A DNA stretch of 64,000 bases from assembly GCA_963942565.1 (NCBI GenBank), contig OZ012688.1:27177257-27241256 (forward strand), given 5' to 3'. This DNA comes from Maea johnstoni (lineage: Eukaryota; Annelida; Polychaeta; Spionida; Magelonidae). The translations under genes and the position numbers were made by a program. Each line of letters starts with the position of its first letter. Position 1 is the stretch's first letter. The notes below the pieces were generated by a model. It searched no databases, was not told where the DNA came from, and worked only from the letters and a program-made list of their open reading frames with translations. Of the stretch, positions 44,001 to 54,830 are shown piece after piece.

Positions 44001-45689
44001 TTAGTCCAGTAAAGGACTATGCTACTGTGCTCCACCTACATGGGGAAAGGATATTGAATAGATAAAAACGAAAAATATTTAACCTGAAATTATCATATTT
44101 TTATGGTTAGGCAAAACTGGATTGATTAAACAAACAAAAATCACAAATATGGAAACAAGAAAGTCAAATCACTAAACCAAAAAAATAAATCATAAGTATT
44201 ATGGTTAAAAGCAAAACTGTTAGTCATGGAAAATTTCTTTCATTTATTTTCGTTACTGGTAAAACATGCAAAGATACATAGCACAGCAAGTTTTCTTTAT
44301 TCATATAGCACACATGTGTACATTTTCATTGTTTGAACCCCATTAGCATATACTGATTATATGACGTTGAACTAATTTTTTAAGTTCAAGGTTTCTGAAA
44401 TGGAATACTGTTAGTGTAAGATAGGTGATCTTTCTTTCATATAGAACTTTTTTTTAATTGAAAAGCATAATATTGTGAATTTTCCAACGACTATAGATCT
44501 TAAAAATGGAGTTCATTATGATATCAGTAAGACAGAATGTCTGGGAGCAATTTTCACATCAGCCATGCATGGATTAAATTGCCAATAAGAAGTTTTTGCA
44601 TATATATTTTAGTCAATGCATTTTATTCCTGAATTAAAATTGCCCTGCAATGATAATGGAGTTCACTGGGTAAGTCGTTTGTGATATATATAATTATTTA
44701 TGGTGTAAAGTGCTTACATGGTGCATGGTATGCAAATTCTACTTGCAACACCTCTTTGACTTGTGCATTTTATTCTTTCTTTTATTTTCCAGTTTTGATT
44801 TAGGAAACTTTTAAAAGAATCATTCATTCAATTCTAAGATAACAAAATAACACTATTAACATCACTAACATCTAAGATTTGGTCTGAATGATTTTTCTAA
44901 CATTTCCTTTTCCTTTCGTGTATATTGGTGGTTGTTTGCATTTTGTATGCATGTCTACAGTCAGGCCCTTCATGTGCCTCTCTCCTTATTTTGTCAAATT
45001 CGGATATTTATTTTAATGTTATGCCCGTTTTAATGCATATGAAATTTTGGTGAATGCATGTGTATGACCCTAATTCATCTTGATTGCAGAATGGTGGTTT
45101 TGAAAAATGTATAGAAAGATATTGTTGTATTTGACTTTTCTCTCAAAACAAAATACATAATAAGAATCTGAACAATATATCTATGTGGTTTTAATGAGAG
45201 TATTTTCATTGGTTCAACTCTTTTATTCAAGTGTATTCAGAGCCACCATTTCTGTAATTTTTGATTGAACGGGGGTTACACTTCTCCCCCCCCCCCCCCC
45301 CCCCATCTTGCCTGGTTTGCATATTGTTTCAGTTTTATACATAATTTACAAAATGTGTGAAGTTATCTCACTGCCATTATTTAAATAGCATTGTTTGAAA
45401 TTGATTCATTTTTACTTGTCAAAAATTGAGTTTGTGCCATAGATTTTTTATAGAAACTTTAAATGTTACCAAATACATACCCTGAACTTCATTTTGCTAA
45501 TACAATAATTCTATTAAAAATGACTTTTTTGTTTTTTTGCATTGTTGATATATTTGAATGTGAGTATCGTGGTCAGATCACGGGTCTTTGAGTATGCCTA
45601 GATTGATATGTCTTCGTCTCTCTGTAACGATGTAACGTCTGTCCGTTCGTCTGTCTCTCTCTCACCATCTTGAGATGCATGTCGGCCCG
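44001..45689. other. AT-rich intron, nothing recognised
   Basis: 1.7 kb without members of the repeat families, apart from a C-run at 45284-45304. No supported exon. Confidence 0.4.
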
Positions 45690-46075
45690 TGCCCTGACCA
45701 GGATCCCCGTGTTCACCGAGCATGTTCGGTCGGCGCGTATTTGTTTAAAGCGTCAGCGTGATGAATATTAGTGTACGCGGCTAATTCCATTAGTCGCCGA
45801 TTACTCCATCACCCCGTGTTAAAATCGACAGGACACTCATCCTGGCCATATTTTTCATTTTTTCAGAGCTGCTGCAAACACGTCGTTTGAATAGCAACAT
45901 GGGTAAGTGATTGGTCGCGAGCGTACGCCAGTGTTTCGTCACTTTGTTAGCGCCAAGATGGCCGTGTAATGGTTGCCCTGACACTAACTGCCCGCATATT
46001 CAAACAAATGGCGGGCCGACTCGCCCAGATTGCCGGACATGATAGAGATTTACTCCCCTAAGCAAGATGGATGAC
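45690..46075. promoter_or_regulatory. Unique island 17, candidate enhancer
   Basis: Unrepeated. GCGGCTAATTCCATTAGTCG (TAAT with its complement ATTA), GCCGATTACTCCATCACCCC, GCGTGATGAATATTAGTG and CAAATGGCGGGCCGACTCGC. It shares ATGGCGGGCCGAC with island 15. Confidence 0.45.
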
Positions 46076-46599
46076 CACTATAAATTCCCCCTAAAACATT
46101 ATTGTCAAATTTTATCAATGATGTTGGATGGGTCTATCCTACATGTAGTACTGGGTCTCCACAGAGTGACTTGAAGGACTGGTCTTGTTAGGGGATGCAT
46201 AGGTCTATGAGTCGATAGGGGGGCTGAGGGGACTTGAGGAGTTCAACATTTTCATCCCCCCCCCCCCCCCCCCCTTCCAACACTTCCAATATTTATATCT
46301 GCGGACAAGATCTTTTAAAGCTGCATATGAAGGGACACTTCTCTTTAAATCTGAATGAAGGTAAACCAGTCTTTTTGAATGCTATGGCTGAAATCTTGTA
46401 CCTTTGGGAAATAAGGGGTCGATCTAAACAGAACCTCTCAACTTTTATTAAGTACATACCTCATACAAGCATTAGACATCTCAGCTTTGGAAGCAGCTCC
46501 TTGAAGTCAATTTTGAAGGATTTTGATTTGATACTCAACCCTCACAAGTTAAATTGATTCATTTTTCCTCTTCTCATTTTTTCATTTTTTGACCAGAGG
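46076..46599. other. Non-coding stretch with a C-run
   Basis: Poly-C at 46257-46275, then a 107-codon + frame to 46557 that begins in the C-run and has no recognisable domain. It was considered and not called. Confidence 0.35.
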
Positions 46600-46800
46600 G
46601 TTAATTCAGGTTTTGAATTGAAAAAAAAAAGATCGCCGAGAATTTCATTTGAAATTTTCTCACACTCCATGACAAATTTATTCACTTTTTCACTTCGCAT
46701 TTTTCACCGTTTTTGACTTGAGGGGAGATCAAGATATAAAATTGAAAAAAAAAAATCACCGAGAATTTCATTTAAAATTTTCTCACACTCCCCACCCAGG
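46600..46800. repeat. Two-copy tandem repeat, about 116 bp
   Basis: AATTGAAAAAAAAAA, TCGCCGAGAATTTCATTT / TCACCGAGAATTTCATTT and AAATTTTCTCACACTCC occur at about 46615-46670 and 46740-46790. Confidence 0.85.
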
Positions 46801-46854
46801 ACAAATGACACTAGGTGCCTATGAGGAGAACATGGTTTCCTTTTGTTAATGAAA

Positions 46855-47085
46855 TGATAAGAGTTCCATTTCCATCGACCGGCTCCGTTTCCTGGCTCCA
46901 TTTCCTGTGGGGGTGCATTTGGTTTCTGCGCACACGACGCCCGGCGGTCCCAGTCCGGGGGTTCGCGGGCGATTACGGCCACCTCAGGATATTGGTAATG
47001 GTAATACAGCGCGTTTAGCATGTAAGACATGGAAGCTGGGAACTTAGACTGATTGAACAATGTCATTAGCCCGGGACCACTGGAG
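46855..47085. promoter_or_regulatory. GC-rich unique island 18
   Basis: CGACCGGCTCCGTTTCCTGG, CGCACACGACGCCCGGCGG and GCGGGCGATTACGGCC. Open on the minus strand for 144 codons, but that frame enters the duplicated segment and poly-A tracts. Confidence 0.3.
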
Positions 47086-47622
47086 TTAAAGAGCCGGCAA
47101 CCATACGCAATGAATACTGGTACCGCTATTCTGACCACAGCCCTTCATGCAGCTTCTGCCCAGTCTTGCTTAAAGTTCCCCTTAACAGAAGCGTCTGGAT
47201 ATATGATTAATATTAAATTAATTTAGGAATTAAGTATAAAATCAAAAACATTTAACCCTTATGCTGCTGGTGGCTAATTTGACCAATACAAAATGATACA
47301 AAAAAACTGAAAATGATTGAAACCCTGGCAAATGGGTACTCATCTGAGAGTACTCAGCGAGAGCTTTCTAATGAGTACCAACATGACAGTGTTTAGATGT
47401 TTTTCAGAATTCTTTGCATACTTATCCTCAGCATTGGAAGGGTTAAAGAGCCAGCAACCGTACACAATGAATACTGGTACCGCCATTCTGACCACAGCCC
47501 TTCATGCGCCGCAGTGGCGCTGCTTTGGCCCAGTCTTGCTTATAAAATTCCCTGCAACAGTAGTATATATATCTATTTATTAAATTGATTTAGGAATTAA
47601 GTATAAAATCAAGAACATTTTA
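47086..47622. repeat. 170-bp duplication, TTAA-bounded, around a family A MITE
   Basis: 47086-47255 and 47443-47622 share TTAAAGAGCC(G/A)GCAACC, AATGAATACTGGTACCGC, CCACAGCCCTTCATGC, CCCAGTCTTGCTT and TTAGGAATTAAGTATAAAAT. Both copies start with TTAA and end with TTAA. The right copy has an insertion GCGCCGCAGTGGCGCTG where the left has AGCTTCTG. Confidence 0.9.
47252..47446 (+). mobile_element. Family A MITE between duplicated flanks
   Basis: TTAACCCTTATGCTGCTGG to AGCATTGGAAGGGTTAA. It lacks about 18 bp of the usual GTGCTTTGGATGAAAGTAG region. Confidence 0.9.
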
Positions 47623-48079
47623 AAGGGGAGATGTAGTTCGTGTTGTGATAACTATTTTCTTCTTTATATACCCTATTTGTCCAAACAAGCGCACAAATCC
47701 CAAATAAATACTCTGAACCTCCCCAACCTCCTCCTCCTATGATATTTTATATGTTTGATGTATTTGATCAGCACGTAAGTTTTTGAAACTTCTGTACTGT
47801 TCTTTAGATTCTCCAAACTTGAAAGAGTAAAGAATTTACATTTAAATACAATTTCAATACATATACTCAGTATTGAAAAATTTTGAAGCAAGATCATTTC
47901 CAACCTTGCTTTTGGAAAATATTCAAATCTGTTGATTTAATTATTTCAATTGAATGTCATCGACAACTTGTATGGGATTTTCGAATGGCCCCTTGATAAG
48001 TCATGGTGGCCATAAGTCGAAGTGACTAGCATGCTAGGGGAAGATCTGAGAAGACGATCTGAAAATCAGCGACAACCAA
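47623..48079. other. AT-rich intron, nothing recognised
   Basis: No supported feature. Confidence 0.35.
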
Positions 48080-48330
48080 CATGTTTGAAACACGCCTGGG
48101 ATTGTAAACATGTGTCTGCGAGTGTATGTGTATTACATAAAGGGTGTCAGATTTGTGTAGCTTGCGAGTCGAGCCCCGTCTCAGGTAGCCCGGAATCATG
48201 TCGGGAATCCCGGACGCCCGAGATCAAAGCCCGACGCCCGAACCCGAAACCCACTGATGAGTTTTACAATCCATTTTCGCACACCAGAGGGAGTTTCGAA
48301 CAATGTAATTAAAAGAACTGGTTGCGATCA
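48080..48330. promoter_or_regulatory. Unique island 19, candidate regulatory
   Basis: CGAGCCCCGTCTCAGGTAGC, then a run of CCGGAATC/CGGGAATCCCGGACGC and GCCCGACGCCCGAACCCG words, a local CCGA/CCCG-rich cluster. The 96-codon + frame is not supported by domains. Confidence 0.3.
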
Positions 48331-48697
48331 TTCCTCATGCACCAGTAGTATAAACAACAGTCCTCACTTTCATCCTGCTACGATCTTCACTTAAAGATGG
48401 TGGCGAGAACGTTTTTGGCGGAGAAACGTGTAGTTTTGACTCGGGAGTGGTGTTTTTGTTGGTTGCCCGGGCAGAAACGTCGGGAGTCAATGGCTATAAC
48501 AGTTGTCATAATGTAGCAATCATTGTCCAGGGAAACTTCAAAGGATCTGCCACCAGCGGAAAAACTCCACACATCTGTCAATCATCTCCACTGTTTCCTA
48601 TGACTTATTGAGCACCACAACCCCCCTTGAAATTGTTGTCTGGATCTATGATACTTTTGATAATAGCTTTGGAGATAAGAATTTGTAGAAGTAGCAA
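48331..48697. other. Non-coding stretch with a family B fragment
   Basis: GAAATTGTTGTCTGGATCTA and ATACTTTTGATAATAGC at 48629-48680 are the left part of a minus-strand B copy. Confidence 0.5.

Positions 48698-48752
<55 letters not shown>
48698..48752. repeat. (TAG)n microsatellite
   Basis: About 18 pure TAG triplets. A much longer TAG array is present at 52005-52430. Confidence 0.95.
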
Positions 48753-48753
<1 letters not shown>

Positions 48754-49084
48754 TTTCTAATGGGCTGTTTAAGCTGTTTTCCCATTTCTATTTCCATATT
48801 TCTATTTCCATGAAGACTGTTAGTCAAGTATCTATGTCCTTTCAAAGATTTGGGTACTCTTTCAAGTGACTTTGGTATAGGTTGTTGGTGTTCTTGGTAC
48901 CACAGTTTCCTCCATCCTCCTCCGTTTATAACTGGATATTCATGAATTAGCAAAGAAGGGCAGAAAAGGGGATGGTGATCTAAATTTCCAATCCTGGTAG
49001 CAGTAGGAAGTGACTGTGTAATTAGCAGAGTCAGTATCATTGAAGTGCTAGCAAATGTAGAGTTGTCAGGTAAGGGCAGGGCTA
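48753..49084. other. Non-coding stretch, nothing recognised
   Basis: Local TTTCTATTTCCAT repeat at 48783-48812. Confidence 0.35.
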
Positions 49085-49680
49085 ATTAACAAGCATGGGG
49101 TCAAGGCCGCGGTGGCGCCCCCGTGAGGCCCGCTGCGGAAGAGATCACGAGAGATCCACCAATACCGTACAACTCGGTCCAGTACTGCACAGTACAGTAC
49201 AGGATCATACCACTACTACAATAATACATGTAAATAACAAGCATGGGGTCCAGGCTTCAGAGGTATACCCTGTAAGTCCCATTCTAGCACTGCATGTACT
49301 CTACTGGTACCGTACTGGACCAGTACTGCTCAGTTCAGGACAGGTTCACACCGCTACGCCAGTACTAATTAACCCTTATGCTGCTGGTGGCTAATTTGGC
49401 CAATACAAAATTATGCAAAAAAAAACTGAAAAATGACTGAAAGCTTTGCATATGGGTTCTCATCTGAGAGTCTATAGAGAGGACTATTCAGTGAGTACCA
49501 ACATGACAGGGTTAAGATGGTTTTCAAAGATTTTTGCATCCTTGTGCTTTGGATGAAAGTAGCTTCAGCATTGGAAGGTTAAACAAGCATGGGATCCAGG
49601 CTTATGTGGTATACCCTACGAGGCCCACTCTGGTACCGTACTCCACTGGTACCGTACTGGACCAGTACTGCATAGTACAG
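49085..49680. repeat. Three-copy segment array split by a family A MITE
   Basis: Units start TTAACAAGCATGGGGTC (49085), ATAACAAGCATGGGGTCC (49226) and TTAAACAAGCATGGGATCC (49579). They share AGTACTG and GTACCGTACTGGACCAGTAC. The element lies between units two and three; the first unit start is TTAA with no element. Confidence 0.85.
49369..49582 (+). mobile_element. Family A MITE between array units
   Basis: TTAACCCTTATGCTGCTGG to AGCATTGGAAGGTTAA, complete, with one G lost at the right. Confidence 0.9.
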
Positions 49681-50135
49681 CACAGTACAGTACAGAGCAG
49701 TACAGATCCATACCGCTACCCAAGTACAGTACAGATCCATACTGCTACCCCAGTACAGTACAGTACAGGTTCATACCGCTATACCAGTACAGTACAGATA
49801 CATACCATTACCCCAATACAGTACAGTACAGACCCATACCGCTACCCCAGTACAGTACAGATCCATACTGCTACCCCAGTACAGTAAAGTACAGGTTCAT
49901 ACCGATATACCAGTACAGTACAGATACATACCATTACCCCAATACAGTACAGTACAGATACATACCACTACCCCAGTGCAGTACAGCTCCATACCGCTAC
50001 CCCAGTACAGTATAGTACAGTAATCCATACCCCTACCCCACTACAGTACAGATCCATACTGCTACCCCTGTACAGTACAGATTCATACTGCTATTCCAGT
50101 ATAGTACAGTACAAATCCATACCACTACTGCAGTA
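49670..50135. repeat. CAGTACAGTACAG minisatellite
   Basis: Units of CAGTACAGTACAGATCCATA + C(C/T)GCTACCC, about 30-40 bp. The units are dense in GTAC palindromes and grow out of the 3' part of the neighbouring segment array, which already contains AGTACTGCACAGTACAGTAC. Confidence 0.9.
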
Positions 50136-50149
50136 CTATCACATTGCAT

Positions 50150-50760
50150 GTTATGGGAAGCCAATCACAGCATTGCATGAAAGGAGCGTGCGATGGCGGC
50201 GATCGGCCTTTACACCGTGAATGCCTAATGAGCCGCCAGTAATGAAGAGGGGGAAAAGTTGGTGTGGTAACGTGCTTGTAATTTGTTGCCTGGCCCCGGC
50301 GGTATTCGCATTACATATGTTGCTGCTTTGTTCAACAGCCAGTTTGTCAGAAATATTGCGGGGGTAATTAGTGCCTAGCATGTCGGCCGCTATTAAAAAT
50401 AATTAGGAAATTTGTTGCAGATCGGGAGGGTGTTGGAACTCGACCAAGGCCGCCAAATTAATTTGCTCGTACACGAAAAGCTTCCTGCGCGCAATCCATC
50501 ATGGGCTGTTCTGCTCCATTTGGCGGAGGTTTTCGGTGATTTGGCAGGGATCGGGATTGTTTGCCCGAGAATCCTGGCTACATTTGTAGCCGAATTACAT
50601 GTTCTCGTGTAAACAGGTGTTCATCTTAATCAGGTGCGCTCTCCTCGCGTTGATTACGACGCATGTATCAATGACAAAATGGCCTCGTTAGGTCCAGGTA
50701 ATCGCGGGCACAAAAGAGGGGCCCCCGACCAAATGGGAGTAATATAGGTGATGGGAATTA
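50150..50760. promoter_or_regulatory. Unique island 20, candidate enhancer
   Basis: About 600 bp unrepeated. GCATGAAAGGAGCGTGCGAT, CGGGGGTAATTAGTGCC, AAAAATAATTAGGAAATTTG, CCGCCAAATTAATTTGCTCG, CAGGTGCGCTCTCCTCGCG and GTTGATTACGACGC. TAAT cores with CpG words throughout. Frames on both strands overlap and are not called. Confidence 0.45.
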
Positions 50761-50790
50761 TTGGGAGAATCAAGAGTAGATGGGCATCTT

Positions 50791-51006
50791 ATCCCATTCA
50801 TCCCAGCAGTAGCCTACACCGGCCATGCTATTTTGGTGTAATCTTTCTATAATAAAAGCAATTTTCAGGAAATATTTGAAGGCGAGATGTTCTTCATAAC
50901 TCTATCTACAACTCTCCATCAAATATCTTGCAAATTTATGCTTAACCCCGAGGTTAATTTCAAAGGTATTGCAGGTCCAGATGATACTTGTCTAGGAGCC
51001 TGAATT
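50791..51006 (+). mobile_element. Family B MITE, ends decayed
   Basis: ATCCCATTCATCCCAGCAGT, GAAGGCGAGATGTTCTTCAT, CTCCATCAAATATCTTGCAA. The right end reads GAGCCTGAATTAAAT. Confidence 0.7.
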
Positions 51007-51009
51007 AAA

Positions 51010-51345
51010 TCTATATTTGTAGTGCTAAGTTAGATATGTATGAGTTAGTGAAAACAATAGATTTTCAATCTATTGTCATGTATGCAGGGTTATATGTATA
51101 TGTAGTGGTAAGTTAGATATGTACACATTAGTGAAAACAATAGATTTCCAAGCCAGTGTCTTGTATGCAAGGCTATATATGTAGTGGTGAGTTGGATATG
51201 TATGAGTTAGTGAAAACAATAGATTTTTTTTAGCCATTGTCATGTAAGCAGGGCTAATATATGTACATGTAGTGGTGCATAATAGATATGTACACATTAG
51301 TGAAAACAATAGATGTTCAAGCCTTTGTCAGGCAGACAATACTAC
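51010..51345. repeat. Four-copy repeat with alternating unit types
   Basis: TTAGTGAAAACAATAGAT occurs at about 51045, 51128, 51206 and 51297. Units one and three read ATATGTATGAGTTAGTG, units two and four ATATGTACACATTAGTG, a higher-order dimer of about 160 bp. Confidence 0.85.
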
Positions 51346-51399
51346 ATGTACTTACAGATATAGATGAGAGAGATCATGACATTTTCCTTCTGACACTCT

Positions 51400-51730
51400 T
51401 AACGACAGTTTTCTAATTAGTTAAACACATGTGGCATTTGCAGGTTCTTCTCGTTTCTTTGATCTCGGTGCGGAACTTCTGCCCGCACCTGAATTTGCGC
51501 GACCGCGAACAGCAGTAAACAGGCCTTCGCTGATCGCACCCCATTTATTTTGTAGACACAAAATGCCAGCGAAGGCTTGAAAGCCTCGCACGTCACTTTC
51601 ATTAGCCCCACTTAGAGTTAGCGGTAATTAGACATTGATGTTTCAATTAGGTAATATGGGTCGAGGAAAAATTACTTACAAACAGAGCGAGGTTAGTTGC
51701 CGCTAAGACCATTGTTTAGTTGTGGAAACC
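51400..51730. promoter_or_regulatory. Unique island 21, candidate enhancer
   Basis: AGTTTTCTAATTAGTTAAAC, GAATTTGCGCGACCGCG, AGAGTTAGCGGTAATTAGAC, GTTTCAATTAGGTAATATGG. Three TAATTA/CAATTAG homeodomain-type cores within 250 bp of unrepeated sequence. It lies about 0.8 kb upstream of the 52501 exon. Confidence 0.45.
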
Positions 51731-52004
51731 CAGGGGATTTAAATGTGTCTTGTAATTGTATGGAACTCACCTTCAGCTGTCAAGTTTTGCATGGAAAAAT
51801 AGCCAGTTCTTCTATGAATGGAATAAATCTTCTTGTTTGAAATTCTGTGATTATATTTATCATTTGGAACCTCTTTTAGATAGATGTACAGCTCTAAATT
51901 ATTAAACTATGATACTCTAGTCAAAAGGTTGATGGGTTTCTTAATGTCTCTATGAATATTGGTGATCTATATTTTAGTATACATATGAATGAGGGTGAAT
52001 GTTT
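51731..52004. other. AT-rich intron
   Basis: Nothing recognised. Confidence 0.35.
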
Positions 52005-52074
52005 ATAGAAGTAGAAGTAGTAGAAGTAGTAGTAGTAGTAGAAGTAGAAGTAATAACAGTTGTAGTTTTCACAT

Positions 52075-52137
<63 letters not shown>

Positions 52138-52151
52138 AAGTAGTAGTAGTA

Positions 52152-52215
<64 letters not shown>

Positions 52216-52248
52216 AAGTAGAAGTAATAACAGTTGTAGTTTTCACAT

Positions 52249-52287
<39 letters not shown>

Positions 52288-52357
52288 AAGTAGTAGTAGA
52301 AGTAATAACAGTTGTAGTTTTCACATTAGTAGTAGCAGTAGTAGTAGTAGTAGTAGC

Positions 52358-52392
<35 letters not shown>

Positions 52393-52430
52393 AAGTAGTG
52401 GTTGTAGTAATAGTAGCAGTAGTCTAGTCT
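52005..52430. repeat. (TAG)n array ending 70 bp before an exon
   Basis: TAG triplets with AAG and CAG variants. The block AGAAGTAATAACAGTTGTAG followed by TTTTCACATTAG occurs three times inside it (about 52047, 52222, 52303), so it is a compound repeat with an internal longer unit. Confidence 0.95.
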
Positions 52431-52500
52431 TTGATGTTTTCTTATTTGACATGATATACTATTCATATATACTATATGCTATATGTGTTTGTCTTTGCAG

Positions 52501-52733
52501 ACAGCGGTCGTGGAGAGCTGGACTCGTACTTTAAGCGTGGAGGGCTCGGTGGTTCGCTCAGCGCCAAGATCAAGAACACAACAGGGATCAACGCTAAGAG
52601 GAGCAGGCGCCCTCTATCCAAGGGCTGGGGCTCGGCCGAGAACATAGAGGAATCCAACAGGAAGACGCCTAGTCCTAGAAATACACCCAGCTCTACGCCG
52701 GGAACTTCACCCAGGAACGAGCGCAAGGGATCG
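52501..52733 (+). CDS. Sosondowah-like gene, Ser/Pro/Arg-rich tail exon
   Basis: 233 bp between acceptor TGTTTGTCTTTGCAG and donor GTAAGT at 52734; phase 1 in, phase 0 out, so it joins the donor at 34989 in frame (C+AC gives His). Encodes SGRGELDSYFKRGGLGGSLS, AKIKNTTGINAKRSRRPLSK, GWGSAENIEESNRKTPSPRN, TPSSTPGTSPRNERKGS. It is a probably disordered tail with a basic cluster NAKRSRRP (possible nuclear import signal) and several Ser/Thr-Pro sites that could be phosphorylated. No globular domain is seen. GC-rich codons contrast with the intron. Assignment to the same gene as the 34909 exon is by phase, strand and absence of another gene between, so it is an inference. Confidence 0.75.
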
Positions 52734-53163
52734 GTAAGTATTCAAAAATCTTGCTTTGCGTTCACATGCTTCAAACACACGTTTTGTGAATTTACATTTT
52801 TCATACACAAGAAAAGATGTTTCATTTTTCAATTGGTTTAGAAAAAAGTCAATCTAGCATTAACAGTATATTGTATTTTGTACTTTTTTTCAAAATGGGT
52901 GATTTACTACAGCTTTTTTTCATTCATTTTAAAAACCTTTACCTTAACTTAGCTGGGTACCTGAATTCTGCACTGAAAACCCTGGGCTAAATAGTGCTCA
53001 CTTTGAATGCTATTGAAAATTATTGATAATTAGAGTTGATAGGTTGGGAAGAGTGGAAAAAATGAAATAGAATGTTTGGTTCTTGCAAATCCCTTGGCAG
53101 CTCTCTGACTGTCCTTATATTTGTGGTTTCTTATCAGTTATCTGTAACTCTTGCTGATATTTT
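52734..53163. other. AT-rich intron
   Basis: Starts with the GTAAGT donor. Nothing else is recognised. Confidence 0.5.
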
Positions 53164-54830
53164 AAATTCCTTGTTGGTTCTCTTTCTCTGGCTGAGATTG
53201 CAGATCTCTCGCTGGTTCTCTTTCTCTAGCTGAGATTGCAGATCTCTCGCTGGTTCTCTTTCTCTGACTGAGATTGCAGATCTCTCGCTGGTTCTCTTTC
53301 TCTGACTGAGATTGCAGATCTCTCGCTGGTTCTCTTTCTCTGGCTGAGATTGCAGATCTCTCGCTGGTTCTCTTTCTCTGGCTGAGATTGCAGATCTCTC
53401 ACTGGTTCTCTTCCTCTGGCTGAGATTGCAGATCTCTTGCTGGTTCTCTTTCTCTGGCTGAGATTGCAGATCTCTCGCTGGTTCTCTTTCTCTGGCTGAG
53501 ATTGCAGATCTCTCGCTGGTTCTCTTTCTCTGGCTGAGATTGCAGATCTCTCGCTGGTTCTCTTTCTCTGGCTGAGATTGCAGATCTCTCGCTGGTTCTC
53601 TTTCTCTGGCTGAGATTGCAGATCTCTCGCTGGTTCTCTTTCTCTGGCTGAGATTGCAGATCTCTCGCTGGTTCTCTTTCTCTGACTGAGATTGCAGATC
53701 TCTCGCTGGTTCTCTTTCTCTGACTGAGATTGCAGATCTCTCGCTGGTTCTCTTTCTCTAGCTGAGATTGCAGATCTCTCGCTGGTTCTCTTTCTCTGGC
53801 TGAGATTGCAGATCTCTCGCTGGTTCTCTTTCCCTTGTTGAGATTGAAGATCTCTCGCTGGTTCTCTTTCTCTGGCTGAGATTGCAGATCTCTCGCTGGT
53901 TCTCTTTCCCTTGTTGAGATTGAAGATTTGTCGCTGGTTCTCTTTCTCTGGCTGAGATTGCAGATCTCTCGCTGGTTCTCTTTCCCTTGTTGAGATTGAA
54001 GATTTCTCGCTGGTTCTCTTTCTCTAGCTGAGATTGCAGATCTCTCGCTGGTTCTCTTTCTCTGGCTGAGATTGCAGATCTCTCGCTGGTTCTCTTTCTC
54101 TGGCTGAGATTGCAGATCTCTCGCTGGTTCTCTTTCTCTAGCTGAGATTGCAGATCTCTCGCTGGTTTTCTTTTTCTGGCTGAGATTGCAGATCTCTCGC
54201 TGGTTCTCTTTCTCTGGCTGAGATTGCAGATCTCTCGCTGGTTCTCTTTCTCTGGCTAAGATTGCAGATCTCTCTCTGGTTCTTTTTCTCTGGCTGAGAT
54301 TGAAGATTTCTCTATCTGTGATTGCAGATCCCTTGCTTAGGTTCTCTTTCTCAAGCCGAGATTGCAGATCCCTTTGCTGGTTCTCTTTCTCAAGCCGGAA
54401 TTGCAAATCCCTTTGCTGGTTCTCTTTCTCTTGTTGGGATTGTGGATTCCTTTCTGGTTCCCTTTCTCTAGCCGAGATTGCAGATCCCTTTGCTGGTTCT
54501 CTTTCTCAAGCCGAGATTGCAGATCCCTTGCCAGTTCTCTTTCTCTATCTAAGATTGCAGATCCCTTTGCTGGTTCTCTTTCTCTAGCTGGGATTGTGGA
54601 TTTCCTGTTGGTTCCCTTTCTCTAGCCGAGATTGCAGATCTCTTGCTGGTTCTCTTTCTCTAGCTCTGATTGCAGATTCCTTGCTTAGGTTCTCTTTCTC
54701 AGGCTGAAATAGCAGAACTCTTGCTGGTTCTCTTTCTCTGGCTGGAAATGTAGCTTTCTTGTTGACTCTTTTCCTCAAGCTGAAAATTCTGAAGCTGAGA
54801 TTAAAATTCTCTGGCTGGTAATCTCTCTTT
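53164..54830. repeat. 38-bp minisatellite, about 43 copies, intronic
   Basis: Unit GATTGCAGATCTCTCGCTGG + TTCTCTTTCTCTGGCTGA. GAGATTGCAG falls at 53194, 53232 and 53270, giving a 38-bp period. The first 1.1 kb is very homogeneous; after 54300 units vary in length and sequence. On the + strand each unit has a pyrimidine tract followed by TTGCAG, resembling a 3' splice site. On the minus strand the unit is open in all three frames. Confidence 0.95.

Noticed and set aside
46234-46557. 107-codon + frame after a C-run
   Set aside because: Starts inside poly-C, no domain, no flanking splice sites of quality; a chance frame is the simpler reading.
51974-52534. Ser-rich 181-codon and Thr-rich 116-codon frames
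   Set aside because: Translations of the (TAG)n array; only the part from 52501 belongs to a supported exon.
53164-54406. 335-codon antisense protein as a real gene
   Set aside because: The frame rotates through a 38-bp intronic minisatellite; length follows from a stop-free unit, not from selection.
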